From Chryseobacterium polytrichastri (lineage in GTDB: Bacteria; Bacteroidota; Bacteroidia; Flavobacteriales; Weeksellaceae): a stretch of DNA of 64,000 bases. Both the position numbers and the translations under genes were made by a program. The notes below the pieces were generated by a model. The model was not told the origin of the DNA and ran no database searches. It saw nothing but the letters and a program-made list of their open reading frames with translations. Positions within the stretch are counted from its first letter, which is position 1, and each line of letters opens with the position of its first letter. Below, in pieces: positions 52,408 to 60,216 of the stretch. The stretch is from assembly GCF_900142445.1 (NCBI RefSeq), contig NZ_FRAV01000001.1:216173-280172 (forward strand), written 5' to 3'.

Positions 52408-52824
52408 ATGGAAACGTATGAAACAGGGAATCCGAACAATAAGATATATGCTAGTTTTAATTTATCTAATGTCATCGACCTGTTCCCACTCCGCACATTT
52501 TTACAACTTGAGTATAAACTAACAGGAGACTTATATCTTCATAAAACAACTATTACATCATCTAAAGATTCCAAAATTAACATACCTAAAACATTGATTG
52601 GTACTGAATCTTATCATAAAAAAGGAACGGTAGTAATTGAATCACATATTGGATATGCAGATGAAGATAATTTAGAAAATCTTTTAAAGCTACTTCAATT
52701 TAATTATAAAATTAATGGTGGAAGCCAAGGAGATGTTACTTATGATTCTTATGATAAGTTGATACCAATTAAGAGTGAAAGAGGAAACAAAGTTATTTTA
52801 TTAAAAATAATAGACTTAATATGA
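52408..52824 (+). CDS. Hypothetical protein, unrecognised (138 aa)
   Basis: A soluble-looking 138-residue protein with alternating strand-like segments (KIYASFNLS, FLQLEYKLTG, GTVVIESHIG, KVILLKIIDLI) and no signal peptide. I recognise no domain. A beta-sandwich is possible, and with the three-TM neighbour a divergent YEATS-like domain could be asked of a profile search, but I cannot see the signature. Its stop overlaps the next start as ATGA, so the pair is coupled. Confidence 0.65.
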   Translation: METYETGNPNNKIYASFNLSNVIDLFPLRTFLQLEYKLTGDLYLHKTTITSSKDSKINIPKTLIGTESYHKKGTVVIESHIGYADEDNLENLLKLLQFNYKINGGSQGDVTYDSYDKLIPIKSERGNKVILLKIIDLI

Positions 52825-53915
52825 AAACAATAATACAGGTGATTTTTATATTTTGTTGTATACTTATAAAATCACAATCAGGAACTGATCTGAGCATAAA
52901 AGATATTGATAATAATCAATCAGTTAGTATGGCTTTACTAGATAACAGCCCGAGTATAGTTTTTGCAAACTCTATACCTAAACAACTAAGTTTAAATACC
53001 AATAACTTATCAAACCTATCTGTAGAAGTAACACCTTTCTATTATCTTAATAAAAAAAAATATGAAGGATATGAATTTTTTGGATTAAAAGATACACTTT
53101 CAACTTTCAAATATAAAAGTGGTGGTTTTCATAATTTAAGTAAAATAACGCTTTCATTGAATGCTATTCCAAAAGATTCTGTGACAACTATAGCCTTTGG
53201 AGCAAGAACAAACATTTTAACACTGTATAATTTTTCACCTAAAGAGCTTCATGAATTATTTGTAGAAATAGCTAATGATGATGATATAACCGAAAAGGCT
53301 AAAGAAAAACTTAAAGGAAAAGGTATTGATGAACCATCTGTAGCTACAGACGAATATGGGAAGTATGTAATACTACTTGAAGAAGAAAAGGATAGGATAA
53401 AAAAAGAATTGAAAGTTGAAGAAAAACTGTCAAGTTTTATAAATCAACTAAAAAACCCGATGGTAACCCTAGACGTTTCTGGTGCTTATAGCTCAATATC
53501 TCCAAATAATAGAATATCCACTTTCAGAACAGACAGATATGGAATTTGGTCTACGCTTGGTTTATCCTTTAATTTAAATAAAGATTATACCCGTTTTTTC
53601 AAATTCTATTTCTTTCTAAGATATTTAAAAGACAATTATATTGAAGATAACTTAATATCTACCAATCAATTTACGGATGTTGGTCTTAAATTTCAGGTTG
53701 TTTTGAGTAAGAAATTTTCAACAGCATATGAATATGTTAAAAGAAATGGTGATGGAGGAGACTATCGCTCTGTCGGGCAAATTCAATGGAAATTCAGTGA
53801 TGAATTAACTTTCAACGGAGGATTTGGAAAAAACTTTGAAATTTCGAATACCAATTTAATTACTTTTTTAGGAATTAGTTGGGGATTTGTAAATAACCCT
53901 AAAACCAAAAACTAA
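52821..53915 (+). CDS. Exported protein with probable C-terminal outer-membrane beta-barrel
   Basis: A 364-residue protein with a signal peptide (about 1-20, SQS at the cut). The N-terminal region (about 20-130) is beta-rich. A charged, helix-prone middle (about 135-205, EKAKEKLKGKG, EEEKDRIKKELKVEEKL) is followed by alternating barrel-like strands (about 210-360: TLDVSGAY, GLSFNLN, YFFLRYLK, GLKFQVV, FNGGFGKNFE, FLGISWGF). It probably sits in the outer membrane. No family was recognised. It follows the 138-residue gene with a four-base overlap and is 5 bases before the next gene. Confidence 0.68.
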   Translation: MKTIIQVIFIFCCILIKSQSGTDLSIKDIDNNQSVSMALLDNSPSIVFANSIPKQLSLNTNNLSNLSVEVTPFYYLNKKKYEGYEFFGLKDTLSTFKYKSGGFHNLSKITLSLNAIPKDSVTTIAFGARTNILTLYNFSPKELHELFVEIANDDDITEKAKEKLKGKGIDEPSVATDEYGKYVILLEEEKDRIKKELKVEEKLSSFINQLKNPMVTLDVSGAYSSISPNNRISTFRTDRYGIWSTLGLSFNLNKDYTRFFKFYFFLRYLKDNYIEDNLISTNQFTDVGLKFQVVLSKKFSTAYEYVKRNGDGGDYRSVGQIQWKFSDELTFNGGFGKNFEISNTNLITFLGISWGFVNNPKTKN

Positions 53916-53920
53916 TTACC

Positions 53921-54526
53921 ATGATACAGCCAAACATCAACAGTATTTTGAATGTTATGAATTCTAAAAACTACAGAATTTATAACACTCCGGAAATAGA
54001 TTGGAACATCAACATCGTCGGAATAAGAAATAAAGCATTAAGACATGAAAAATTTGACGATACTTTAGTTGTTTTTCATAACTTTATAGGGAACTGGTAC
54101 GTGAATTATTATCCGATAACCACAGATCCAAGCACACACTATTTGAAAAACCCTATAAACAGCAAAGGGACGGCTATTTTAGTGGAAGGACAATATTTGG
54201 GAACGCATTGTATAGATAAACATCAGGGAAAATATGATGCAATTTGTCAAAGATTAGGCAATGTAAAAGTTTATCGGGATAATAATAGAAATGGAAATTT
54301 GGATGTCGATCCAACAAAAATTGAAACAGGGATGTTTGGAATTAATATTCACAAAGGTCCGCTTAATGGAGATTGGAATTCAGATAACACTCAATTTTCA
54401 GCAGGATGCCAAGTTTTTGCAGATGCAAGACATTTTCAGGAATTCATGATCAAATGTAAAAATGCAAGAAATGCTTTCGGAAATAAGTTCACCTACACCT
54501 TATTGAATGAGAGAGATTTTGGATAA
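53921..54526 (+). CDS. L,D-transpeptidase-like (YkuD-type) protein without signal peptide
   Basis: A 201-residue protein with the pair INIHKG (H144) and SAGCQVF (C163), the order and spacing of the YkuD L,D-transpeptidase active site (H...S-x-G-C), and a basic C-terminal strand. A calcium-loop-like DNNRNGNLDVD (120-130) precedes it. Such domains form or cut peptidoglycan cross-links; phage and effector versions exist. No signal peptide is visible, so export would need another route, or the target is not the wall. The distance to true YkuD enzymes is large, so activity is uncertain. Confidence 0.6.
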   Translation: MIQPNINSILNVMNSKNYRIYNTPEIDWNINIVGIRNKALRHEKFDDTLVVFHNFIGNWYVNYYPITTDPSTHYLKNPINSKGTAILVEGQYLGTHCIDKHQGKYDAICQRLGNVKVYRDNNRNGNLDVDPTKIETGMFGINIHKGPLNGDWNSDNTQFSAGCQVFADARHFQEFMIKCKNARNAFGNKFTYTLLNERDFG

Positions 54527-54549
54527 AAACTAATAAAAAACTACATACC

Positions 54550-55344
54550 ATGAAAAAATATTCGTTACACATAGGTTTAAATGAAACCTCGCTCTTTAGT
54601 AATAGCAGCCTCAATTCACCGGAAGCAAATACAAGATTTTACAAAAAAATTGCTGAAGAAAATGATTTCGAAGCAATTGAATTATTGGGGAAAAATGCTA
54701 CAAGCATCAATTTATTAAACACACTCAGAGCCATTTCAAAGAAAATAATGCCGGAAGATATTTTTTTCGTAACCTATTGCGGACATGGTTTTACAATTAA
54801 AGATATTTCGGGAGAAGAAAATGTCGGTTATGATCAGATCGCAGTTTTATATGATAGGTATTTCATAGATGATGAACTCAAAAACTGCTGGTCATGGTTT
54901 CCTGAAAATTCTAAAATTGTACTTGTAACCGACTGTTGTTATGGTGGAACTTTAAATAAAAAATCTGCCACCACAACCTACAGTATCAGCAAAAATTTTA
55001 GTCTTTATTTAGAAGATGTATCTCCTTACCTCAATAGTTTTCAACTGCATTTTAAAGAGTTTAAAGAAGCAAATATATTTATGAATCATATTTCGTCTTC
55101 TCAAGATAGGAATGTAGCTAAAGACAGTCAGATTAAAGATCAGTTAAGCCCTTTTACAGAAGCATTTGAAAAGGTGTATAATGAAGGGAGCTTTATCGGA
55201 ACTTTTAGTGATTTTTTTGAAGAAGTTAAAAGTGAAGTTGAAAAAACGCTTCCCTATAACCTGCCATTTATAGATAGAGATATTCAAAATTTTTTAGATG
55301 AGGAATTTTTCTTTACAAAAAACCTTGTTTTAATCCATAACTAA
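54550..55344 (+). CDS. Caspase-family (metacaspase-like) cysteine protease
   Basis: A 264-residue C14-type peptidase. The catalytic histidine is H79 in FFVTYCGHG, the cysteine is C130 in LVTDCCYGG (the D-x-C-x-x-G motif), the substrate-pocket loop is SSSQDRNVA (182-190), and the p10-like SPFTEAFEKVY lies at 200-210. It consists almost entirely of the protease domain, with an N-terminal strand (YSLHIGLN) and no fused effector or sensor. Bacterial caspases often act as effectors of immune or stress systems. Here the neighbours are an L,D-transpeptidase-like protein and an unknown 167-residue protein, 23 bases away on each side. Confidence 0.85.
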   Translation: MKKYSLHIGLNETSLFSNSSLNSPEANTRFYKKIAEENDFEAIELLGKNATSINLLNTLRAISKKIMPEDIFFVTYCGHGFTIKDISGEENVGYDQIAVLYDRYFIDDELKNCWSWFPENSKIVLVTDCCYGGTLNKKSATTTYSISKNFSLYLEDVSPYLNSFQLHFKEFKEANIFMNHISSSQDRNVAKDSQIKDQLSPFTEAFEKVYNEGSFIGTFSDFFEEVKSEVEKTLPYNLPFIDRDIQNFLDEEFFFTKNLVLIHN

Positions 55345-55367
55345 TAAACCATACAAAAACTAATATC

Positions 55368-55871
55368 ATGAGTACAATTAAAATTGCAAAAGACTTCATA
55401 AAAATTGAAGCAACATTGAGTGGCATTTCCAACGTTAGTCAATTCAAATTTCGAGGTGCAAAGGTTTTAAATCTTAAAACAAAAGCTGGAGATACTTTAA
55501 AAGGAGTTGTTATTAATATTTCAAATGAAAACCCAGGAAGCCCTTGCATGTCAGCAGGATTAGAATCTGGTACATTTGATTTTATGTTCAAAAATGACTT
55601 AGGATGGAACAAAAATGATAAAGTAAGAATTTCATTTTTAAATGAGATTGATTACAGAGATTTTGAAAGACTAATGCCTTATTTTGAATCGAGACTTAGA
55701 AAGTTCGGATATGATGAACTCGTTACAATTGAAAATTTCCTGAATTTTTCTGACGAATGGTCAAAATTTCATGAGGACAATCCGGTAGATGATATCTGTA
55801 AACATGAGTTGAGTCCCATTCCACGTCAGACACATGACGGAGGAGTTGTGAGAATAGAAGAACTTCCATGA
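55368..55871 (+). CDS. Hypothetical protein, unrecognised (167 aa)
   Basis: A 167-residue soluble protein. The N-terminal half is beta-rich (IKIEATLSGI, KVLNLKTKAGDTLKG) and the rest mixed, with a flexible C-terminus (HELSPIPRQTHDGGVVR). I recognise no family. It could be a regulator or substrate of the caspase beside it; the exposed, charged C-terminal tail with RQTHDGG would be a place to look for cleavage. It is linked to the next gene by an ATGA overlap. Confidence 0.65.
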   Translation: MSTIKIAKDFIKIEATLSGISNVSQFKFRGAKVLNLKTKAGDTLKGVVINISNENPGSPCMSAGLESGTFDFMFKNDLGWNKNDKVRISFLNEIDYRDFERLMPYFESRLRKFGYDELVTIENFLNFSDEWSKFHEDNPVDDICKHELSPIPRQTHDGGVVRIEELP

Positions 55872-57331
55872 AAGCAATAAAATATATACTTCTTATATTT
55901 TCTGCAATCATCATTAAAGCTCAGAGTCTGAACGGCTATCTCGAGAATCAAAAATTTGAAAAGTTCCCTCAAAATATAGTCACATTAAAAAGGAATATTC
56001 TTAACGAAAAATCCTCATTAGAGTTGGCTAAATACAACTATGTTTTGGGCAAAAATTTTGAATATCTCAATCAGGAAGACTCTGCGCTTTATTACTATAT
56101 GAAAAGCAGAGATCTATTTGGAAAATTAAATTATAAAAATCAGTACCACGATTTGTCGCTGGAAATTCATAAAGTGATTTCCTCACAGGTAAACTATGAC
56201 AAATATGGATATACTTTTTTTAATGATTATTATAATTATGCCTCCAAAACAAAATCAAATGAAAGGTTAGCATTAGCTTACAATCAAAAAGCGATTGAAA
56301 AATTTTATGAATTTGATTTTGATAAAAGAAAAAATATTGAAGTTATTGATGCTGCCATTAAAATTTTAGATACCGCTTACACTTACAGCCAAAATTCTAC
56401 GAATCTTGAAACAAGAATTAAAATTCTAAATAATTATGGACTTTTTAATTATACAAAAAATGATTTTCAAGCAGCAGAAAAGTTTTTTGTTCAGGGAATT
56501 GATTTAGCTTCAAAACATAAAATACAATATGAGTTGTTCATTCTTTATTACAATTATGGAAATTCATTTTTCATTCAAAAAAAATATAATGAAGCTGTTT
56601 ATTGGTTCCTGAAAGCTGAAACGGTTCCCATTCAACAATATGAATTAAAATCCAAAAGACTTCTATATCAGAAGTTAAAGGAAAGTTATGACTATTTAAA
56701 CGACCATCCAAACCGCAAAAAATATGATTCTCTTTACACTCATTTAAACAAAAAAATAAATGATACAGAGCAAAATATAGCCATCCATCAGATTAACACC
56801 AAATATCAGGTAATTGAAAAGGATAAGCAAATCTCCTCTCTAAAAAAAATAGCAATGAATTATCAGGAAAATAAAATACTGTATTTCTTTTTGATAGGAA
56901 TAGTGTTTCTTATCGCTATGTATTCTATTATTCGATGGAAGAGGGTAGACTATAGAAAGAAAAAACTGGATCAGGAAAAAGAATCTCTACAGATAGAACA
57001 TACGCAGACCATTCAAGAGCTTGAAAAGGTGAAACAATTAGTCATAGAAGACCATATTGTATTGAAAAACAGAACAAAGATCTATCTCAAGGAACTTTTA
57101 TATATCAAGGCAGAAGATCATTATTTACAGCTGTATACATCTAAAAAGAAAGAATTTGTAAGAGGTAAAATTTCTGAAATTATTAAAGAATTACCACCCA
57201 ATTTCACGCAGGTTCACAGATCTTTTATCGTTAATAAAAATTCGATTATTTCCAATAACGGGACCTCCGTTTTTCTGGAAGGGAAAATAGAAATTCCATT
57301 GTCTAGAAATTTTAAAAAGAATATTGAATAA
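55868..57331 (+). CDS. Membrane-anchored TPR protein with LytTR DNA-binding domain
   Basis: A 487-residue regulator of a type common in Bacteroidota: signal peptide (about 1-19, IKAQS), periplasmic TPR repeats (about 30-290, with Y..A..Y repeats such as NYGLFNYTKNDFQAAEKFF), one transmembrane helix (about 337-356), a coiled coil, and a cytoplasmic LytTR domain (about 392-487: KNRTKIYLKELLYIKAEDHY, FTQVHRSFIVNK). It senses something outside the inner membrane and binds DNA inside. It is the last gene of the caspase operon and probably its own regulator, since LytTR-like direct repeats lie upstream of the first gene. Confidence 0.87.
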   Translation: MKAIKYILLIFSAIIIKAQSLNGYLENQKFEKFPQNIVTLKRNILNEKSSLELAKYNYVLGKNFEYLNQEDSALYYYMKSRDLFGKLNYKNQYHDLSLEIHKVISSQVNYDKYGYTFFNDYYNYASKTKSNERLALAYNQKAIEKFYEFDFDKRKNIEVIDAAIKILDTAYTYSQNSTNLETRIKILNNYGLFNYTKNDFQAAEKFFVQGIDLASKHKIQYELFILYYNYGNSFFIQKKYNEAVYWFLKAETVPIQQYELKSKRLLYQKLKESYDYLNDHPNRKKYDSLYTHLNKKINDTEQNIAIHQINTKYQVIEKDKQISSLKKIAMNYQENKILYFFLIGIVFLIAMYSIIRWKRVDYRKKKLDQEKESLQIEHTQTIQELEKVKQLVIEDHIVLKNRTKIYLKELLYIKAEDHYLQLYTSKKKEFVRGKISEIIKELPPNFTQVHRSFIVNKNSIISNNGTSVFLEGKIEIPLSRNFKKNIE

Positions 57332-57358
57332 TTTATACCAAACTTTATTCCTAATGTA

Positions 57359-57380
57359 AAGCCTCCTAAATTGGAGGCTT
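57359..57380. terminator. Bidirectional intrinsic terminator
   Basis: AAGCCTCC (57359-57366) pairs with GGAGGCTT (57373-57380) around a 6-base loop, followed by ATTATATTTT. It ends the caspase operon and the convergent MarR-acetyltransferase gene (stop at 57389). Confidence 0.78.
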
Positions 57381-57388
57381 ATTATATT

Positions 57389-58339
57389 TTATAGTATCAA
57401 TTCCATTTGAATATTACAACGTTTATAAGGTGTGGCATGGCCCGCAACTTTTTCAAAACCTAACTTATAATAAAGATTGATAGCTGGTTTCAGAATCGTA
57501 TTACTTTCAAGATAAAGCTTCGAAGCGCCTAATTCTTTGGCAGTATCAACAACCTTTTGTCCCAGCAGCCAACCAATACTTTTACCTTGCGCTTTGGGAG
57601 ATACAGCCATTTTTGCCATTTCAAAATCATAATCGCCATCATTCATTTTAATTAGAGCACAAACGCCTAAAGGTTCATCATTATATAAGGCCACAAATAT
57701 TTTTCCGCCCTTATCCAGAATATATTCCTGCGGATTATCTAAGGCTTTGTAGTCGGCCTCTTCCATTTCAAAATAAGTGGAAATCCATTCTTCATTCAGA
57801 GCTCGGAAAGCTTCCTGATATTCGGCTTGATATTCTACGATCTGTACATCTTTACTTTCTCTGTTTTTTTTCTGATCCTGTACGCGTTTAAAAAGCGATT
57901 TTTTTTCTAAAAGAAATTCCCATTCGGCTATTGCTTCCCAAAGATTATGTGAAGCTTCAGCGGTCATACTTTCAATGGCCTCTTCAATATCAGCACACTG
58001 AGTTTCCAGCGTTTTTGAAACTTCAATTCCTTTTTTTGTCAACCCTACCATATTTCTTCTTTTATCATCAGATTGTAAGTTTGAATGAACCAGGTCTGCC
58101 GCAGTCATTTCTTTAATAATCTTCGTAACAGAAGGCTGGGAGTGACCAATTTCTTCAGCAATTTCGGTAATGGTTTTACCTCCATTTTCAGCCAGAATAA
58201 AAAATACAGGAAACCATTTTGGAGAAAATTCTATGTTATATAATTCATAGATCTTGGCAGCATCTTCAGTTACTTTTCCTGTGAGTAATCTCAATCTGCT
58301 CCCAATCGCCATTTTTCCTGTTCTGTTATAAAAATCCAT
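57389..58339 (-). CDS. MarR-family regulator fused to GNAT acetyltransferase
   Basis: A 316-residue bifunctional protein. The N-terminal MarR winged helix (about 1-150, TITEIAEEIGHSQPSVTKIIKE and DDKRRNMVGLT) is followed by a GNAT domain (about 165-315, MAVSPKAQGKSIGWLL acetyl-CoA loop, NLYYKLGFEK). This fusion is frequent in Bacteroidota and Actinobacteria. It lies 21 bases after panB on the same strand, so both share a transcript. Tandem MarR-type palindromes precede panB, which suggests autoregulation. Confidence 0.87.
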   Translation of the reverse strand: MDFYNRTGKMAIGSRLRLLTGKVTEDAAKIYELYNIEFSPKWFPVFFILAENGGKTITEIAEEIGHSQPSVTKIIKEMTAADLVHSNLQSDDKRRNMVGLTKKGIEVSKTLETQCADIEEAIESMTAEASHNLWEAIAEWEFLLEKKSLFKRVQDQKKNRESKDVQIVEYQAEYQEAFRALNEEWISTYFEMEEADYKALDNPQEYILDKGGKIFVALYNDEPLGVCALIKMNDGDYDFEMAKMAVSPKAQGKSIGWLLGQKVVDTAKELGASKLYLESNTILKPAINLYYKLGFEKVAGHATPYKRCNIQMELIL

Positions 58340-58360
58340 ATTTTACTTATTGTTATTTAA

Positions 58361-59179
58361 TTAATACCATTCATTTTCATTAGGAAAATCTCCTTCTTTT
58401 ATATCTGAAATAAAATTTTTAGTTGCATCGGTCATAATCGTATGAAGATCTGCATAACGTCGTAAAAACTTCGGAGAGAATTCCTTATTCATTCCCATTA
58501 CGTCCTGTATCACAAGTACCTGTCCATCAACACCAGCGCCCGCTCCGATACCGATCACGGGAATTTTTACTTTTTGAGCAATTTCCGTGGCCAACCTTGC
58601 CGGAATTTTTTCAAGTAGCAATCCAAAAGCGCCTAATTCTTCCATTAAGAGACAATCACTGATCAGTTTTTGAGCTTCCTCTTCATTTTTTCCTCTTACC
58701 GTATAACTTCCATATTTGTTAATAGATTGCGGCATTAAACCCAGATGAACCATTACCGGTATTCCTGCATCAATTATTTTTTTAATATCATCTTTAATCT
58801 CTTCTCCACCTTCTACTTTTATAGCGTCAGCGCCTGTTTCTCTCATCATTCGTATTGCATTTTCAAGAGACTTAAGAGGGTTTCCTGAACATGTTCCAAA
58901 AGGCATATCAACAATAATCAGCGCTCTTTTAGCCCCATTTACAACGGATGTAGCATAATTAATCATTTGATCGAGGGTAATCGAAAGGGTAGTAGCGTTT
59001 CCAATCATTGTATTAGATGCCGAATCATCAACTATAATGGCGTCAATTCCTGCTTCATCAATTATTTTTGCCATTGTATAATCATAAGCCGTTAATACAC
59101 TTATCTTTTCGCCTTGTTGTTTCAATTTGAACAAAGAGCGAGTGGTTACCTTTTTTAAGTTTTCAGTATATGTTGACAT
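58361..59179 (-). CDS. panB: 3-methyl-2-oxobutanoate hydroxymethyltransferase
   Basis: A 272-residue TIM-barrel enzyme of pantothenate and CoA synthesis, which adds a hydroxymethyl group from methylene-tetrahydrofolate to 2-oxoisovalerate. It shows LTAYDYTMAKIIDEAGID, VDDSASNTMIG, MPFGTCSG, KVEGGEE and PVIGIGAGAGVDGQVLV. It starts the operon with the MarR-GNAT gene. No other pan gene is adjacent. Confidence 0.94.
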   Translation of the reverse strand: MSTYTENLKKVTTRSLFKLKQQGEKISVLTAYDYTMAKIIDEAGIDAIIVDDSASNTMIGNATTLSITLDQMINYATSVVNGAKRALIIVDMPFGTCSGNPLKSLENAIRMMRETGADAIKVEGGEEIKDDIKKIIDAGIPVMVHLGLMPQSINKYGSYTVRGKNEEEAQKLISDCLLMEELGAFGLLLEKIPARLATEIAQKVKIPVIGIGAGAGVDGQVLVIQDVMGMNKEFSPKFLRRYADLHTIMTDATKNFISDIKEGDFPNENEWY

Positions 59180-59204
59180 GGAAGGAAAGCTTTATTTGGT
59201 TTTT

Positions 59205-59248
59205 TAACTAATTATATAATTAATTACATAATTAGTTATGCAAATATA
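59205..59248 (-). promoter_or_regulatory. panB operon promoter with two tandem MarR-type palindromes
   Basis: TAATTATATAATTA (59209-59222) is a perfect 14-bp palindrome; TAATTACATAATTA (59221-59234) repeats it with one change, 12 bases away. A larger 11-bp inverted repeat (59205-59215 and 59228-59238) spans both. On the - strand TATATTTG (59248-59241) is an exact -7 box directly upstream, so a repressor here would cover the transcription start. Confidence 0.55.
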
Positions 59249-59278
59249 TAAAATAATTTTGTCTTAACTATTTTTCAA

Positions 59279-59312
59279 CAAAAAAAGATGTTCATCAACT
59301 GACGAACATCTT
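59279..59312. terminator. Intrinsic terminator, copy 1 of an identical pair
   Basis: AAGATGTTC and GAACATCTT form a 9-bp stem around a 10-base loop. A run of A's on its left gives a U-run for the - strand transcript of the universal stress protein gene, which ends 29 bases away. The 34-bp sequence is the same as 61887-61920. Confidence 0.75.
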
Positions 59313-59340
59313 ATTATAATTGTGGCATTTCCTTACCTAT

Positions 59341-60171
59341 TTATTCATGCAATACCAATATGGCCTTCACCGATTTATTCAGTACTTCATTTACCGTACT
59401 GCTTGCAAATAAGCGGTAAATGATATTATGATTGCGCTTTACCAGACATAGAATATCAGTTTCATTCGTCTCTATAAAATCTATAATTCCATTGGATGTT
59501 TTACCTTCATCATCAATATAATTGAAATTAATCTCTACATTAGGAATCTGTTCTTTTAATTTCTTTTCACCATTCTTTATAGATTTAGCGTCCATATCTT
59601 TTTCAGCTATATGAAGAACATCTAGTTTTTTCGGATTCGTAGCCTTCAATATCTGGGTCAATGCTTTAACATCTTTAACAGATAATTTGGTTGTTTTATA
59701 ATCTGTAGCAAGAGCAACTGCAGGAAATGCAGGCAACACACTTTCCAGAGGAACAATTAAGGTAGGAATTCTCATTTTTGTAACTACCATACTCGTATTA
59801 CTACCAACAATCCCTTTAATTCCTGTAGCGCCCGTAATCCCCATCATCAGAAATGATACTGCATTATATTCCGTGTATTTGTTAATTACCTTACGTAAGA
59901 AACCTACATCACATACTGTTTTTATGGGCACCTCTTGATAAGCTTCATTTTGCCTGAATGTCTCTGCCCATTCTTTTAAAGCAGATCTCTTTTTAGCATA
60001 ATAATCTTCAATAAAAATTGCATTATAGGTACTGTTATTAATGCCTTCTGTAGGGTGTATTGCATGAATAACAGCAACTTCCATTTGTAAAATTTTAGCA
60101 AGAGACAAGGCGTATGTCATCGCATGGCTTGCGCTGTTGGAAAAATCTGAGGCAACGAGTATTTGTTTCAT
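59341..60171 (-). CDS. Tandem-domain universal stress protein (UspA family)
   Basis: A 276-residue protein with two UspA-like domains, about 1-145 and 150-276. The first keeps the ATP-binding GxxGxxG-type loop (GITGATGIKGIVGSNTS) followed by IPTLIVP; the second is more degenerate. It lies 45 bases downstream of a phosphate transporter gene on the same strand, suggesting a joint response to phosphate or energy stress. Confidence 0.85.
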   Translation of the reverse strand: MKQILVASDFSNSASHAMTYALSLAKILQMEVAVIHAIHPTEGINNSTYNAIFIEDYYAKKRSALKEWAETFRQNEAYQEVPIKTVCDVGFLRKVINKYTEYNAVSFLMMGITGATGIKGIVGSNTSMVVTKMRIPTLIVPLESVLPAFPAVALATDYKTTKLSVKDVKALTQILKATNPKKLDVLHIAEKDMDAKSIKNGEKKLKEQIPNVEINFNYIDDEGKTSNGIIDFIETNETDILCLVKRNHNIIYRLFASSTVNEVLNKSVKAILVLHE

Positions 60172-60216
60172 TTTTTTTCGTGTTTTAATACTGTAAATTA
60201 ATCAAAATCATCTTAA

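Noticed and set aside
52408..52824. A YEATS-like domain in the 138-residue protein of the caspase operon
   Set aside because: Suggested by the three-TM neighbour and strand-rich pattern, but no YEATS signature can be seen; left as unrecognised.
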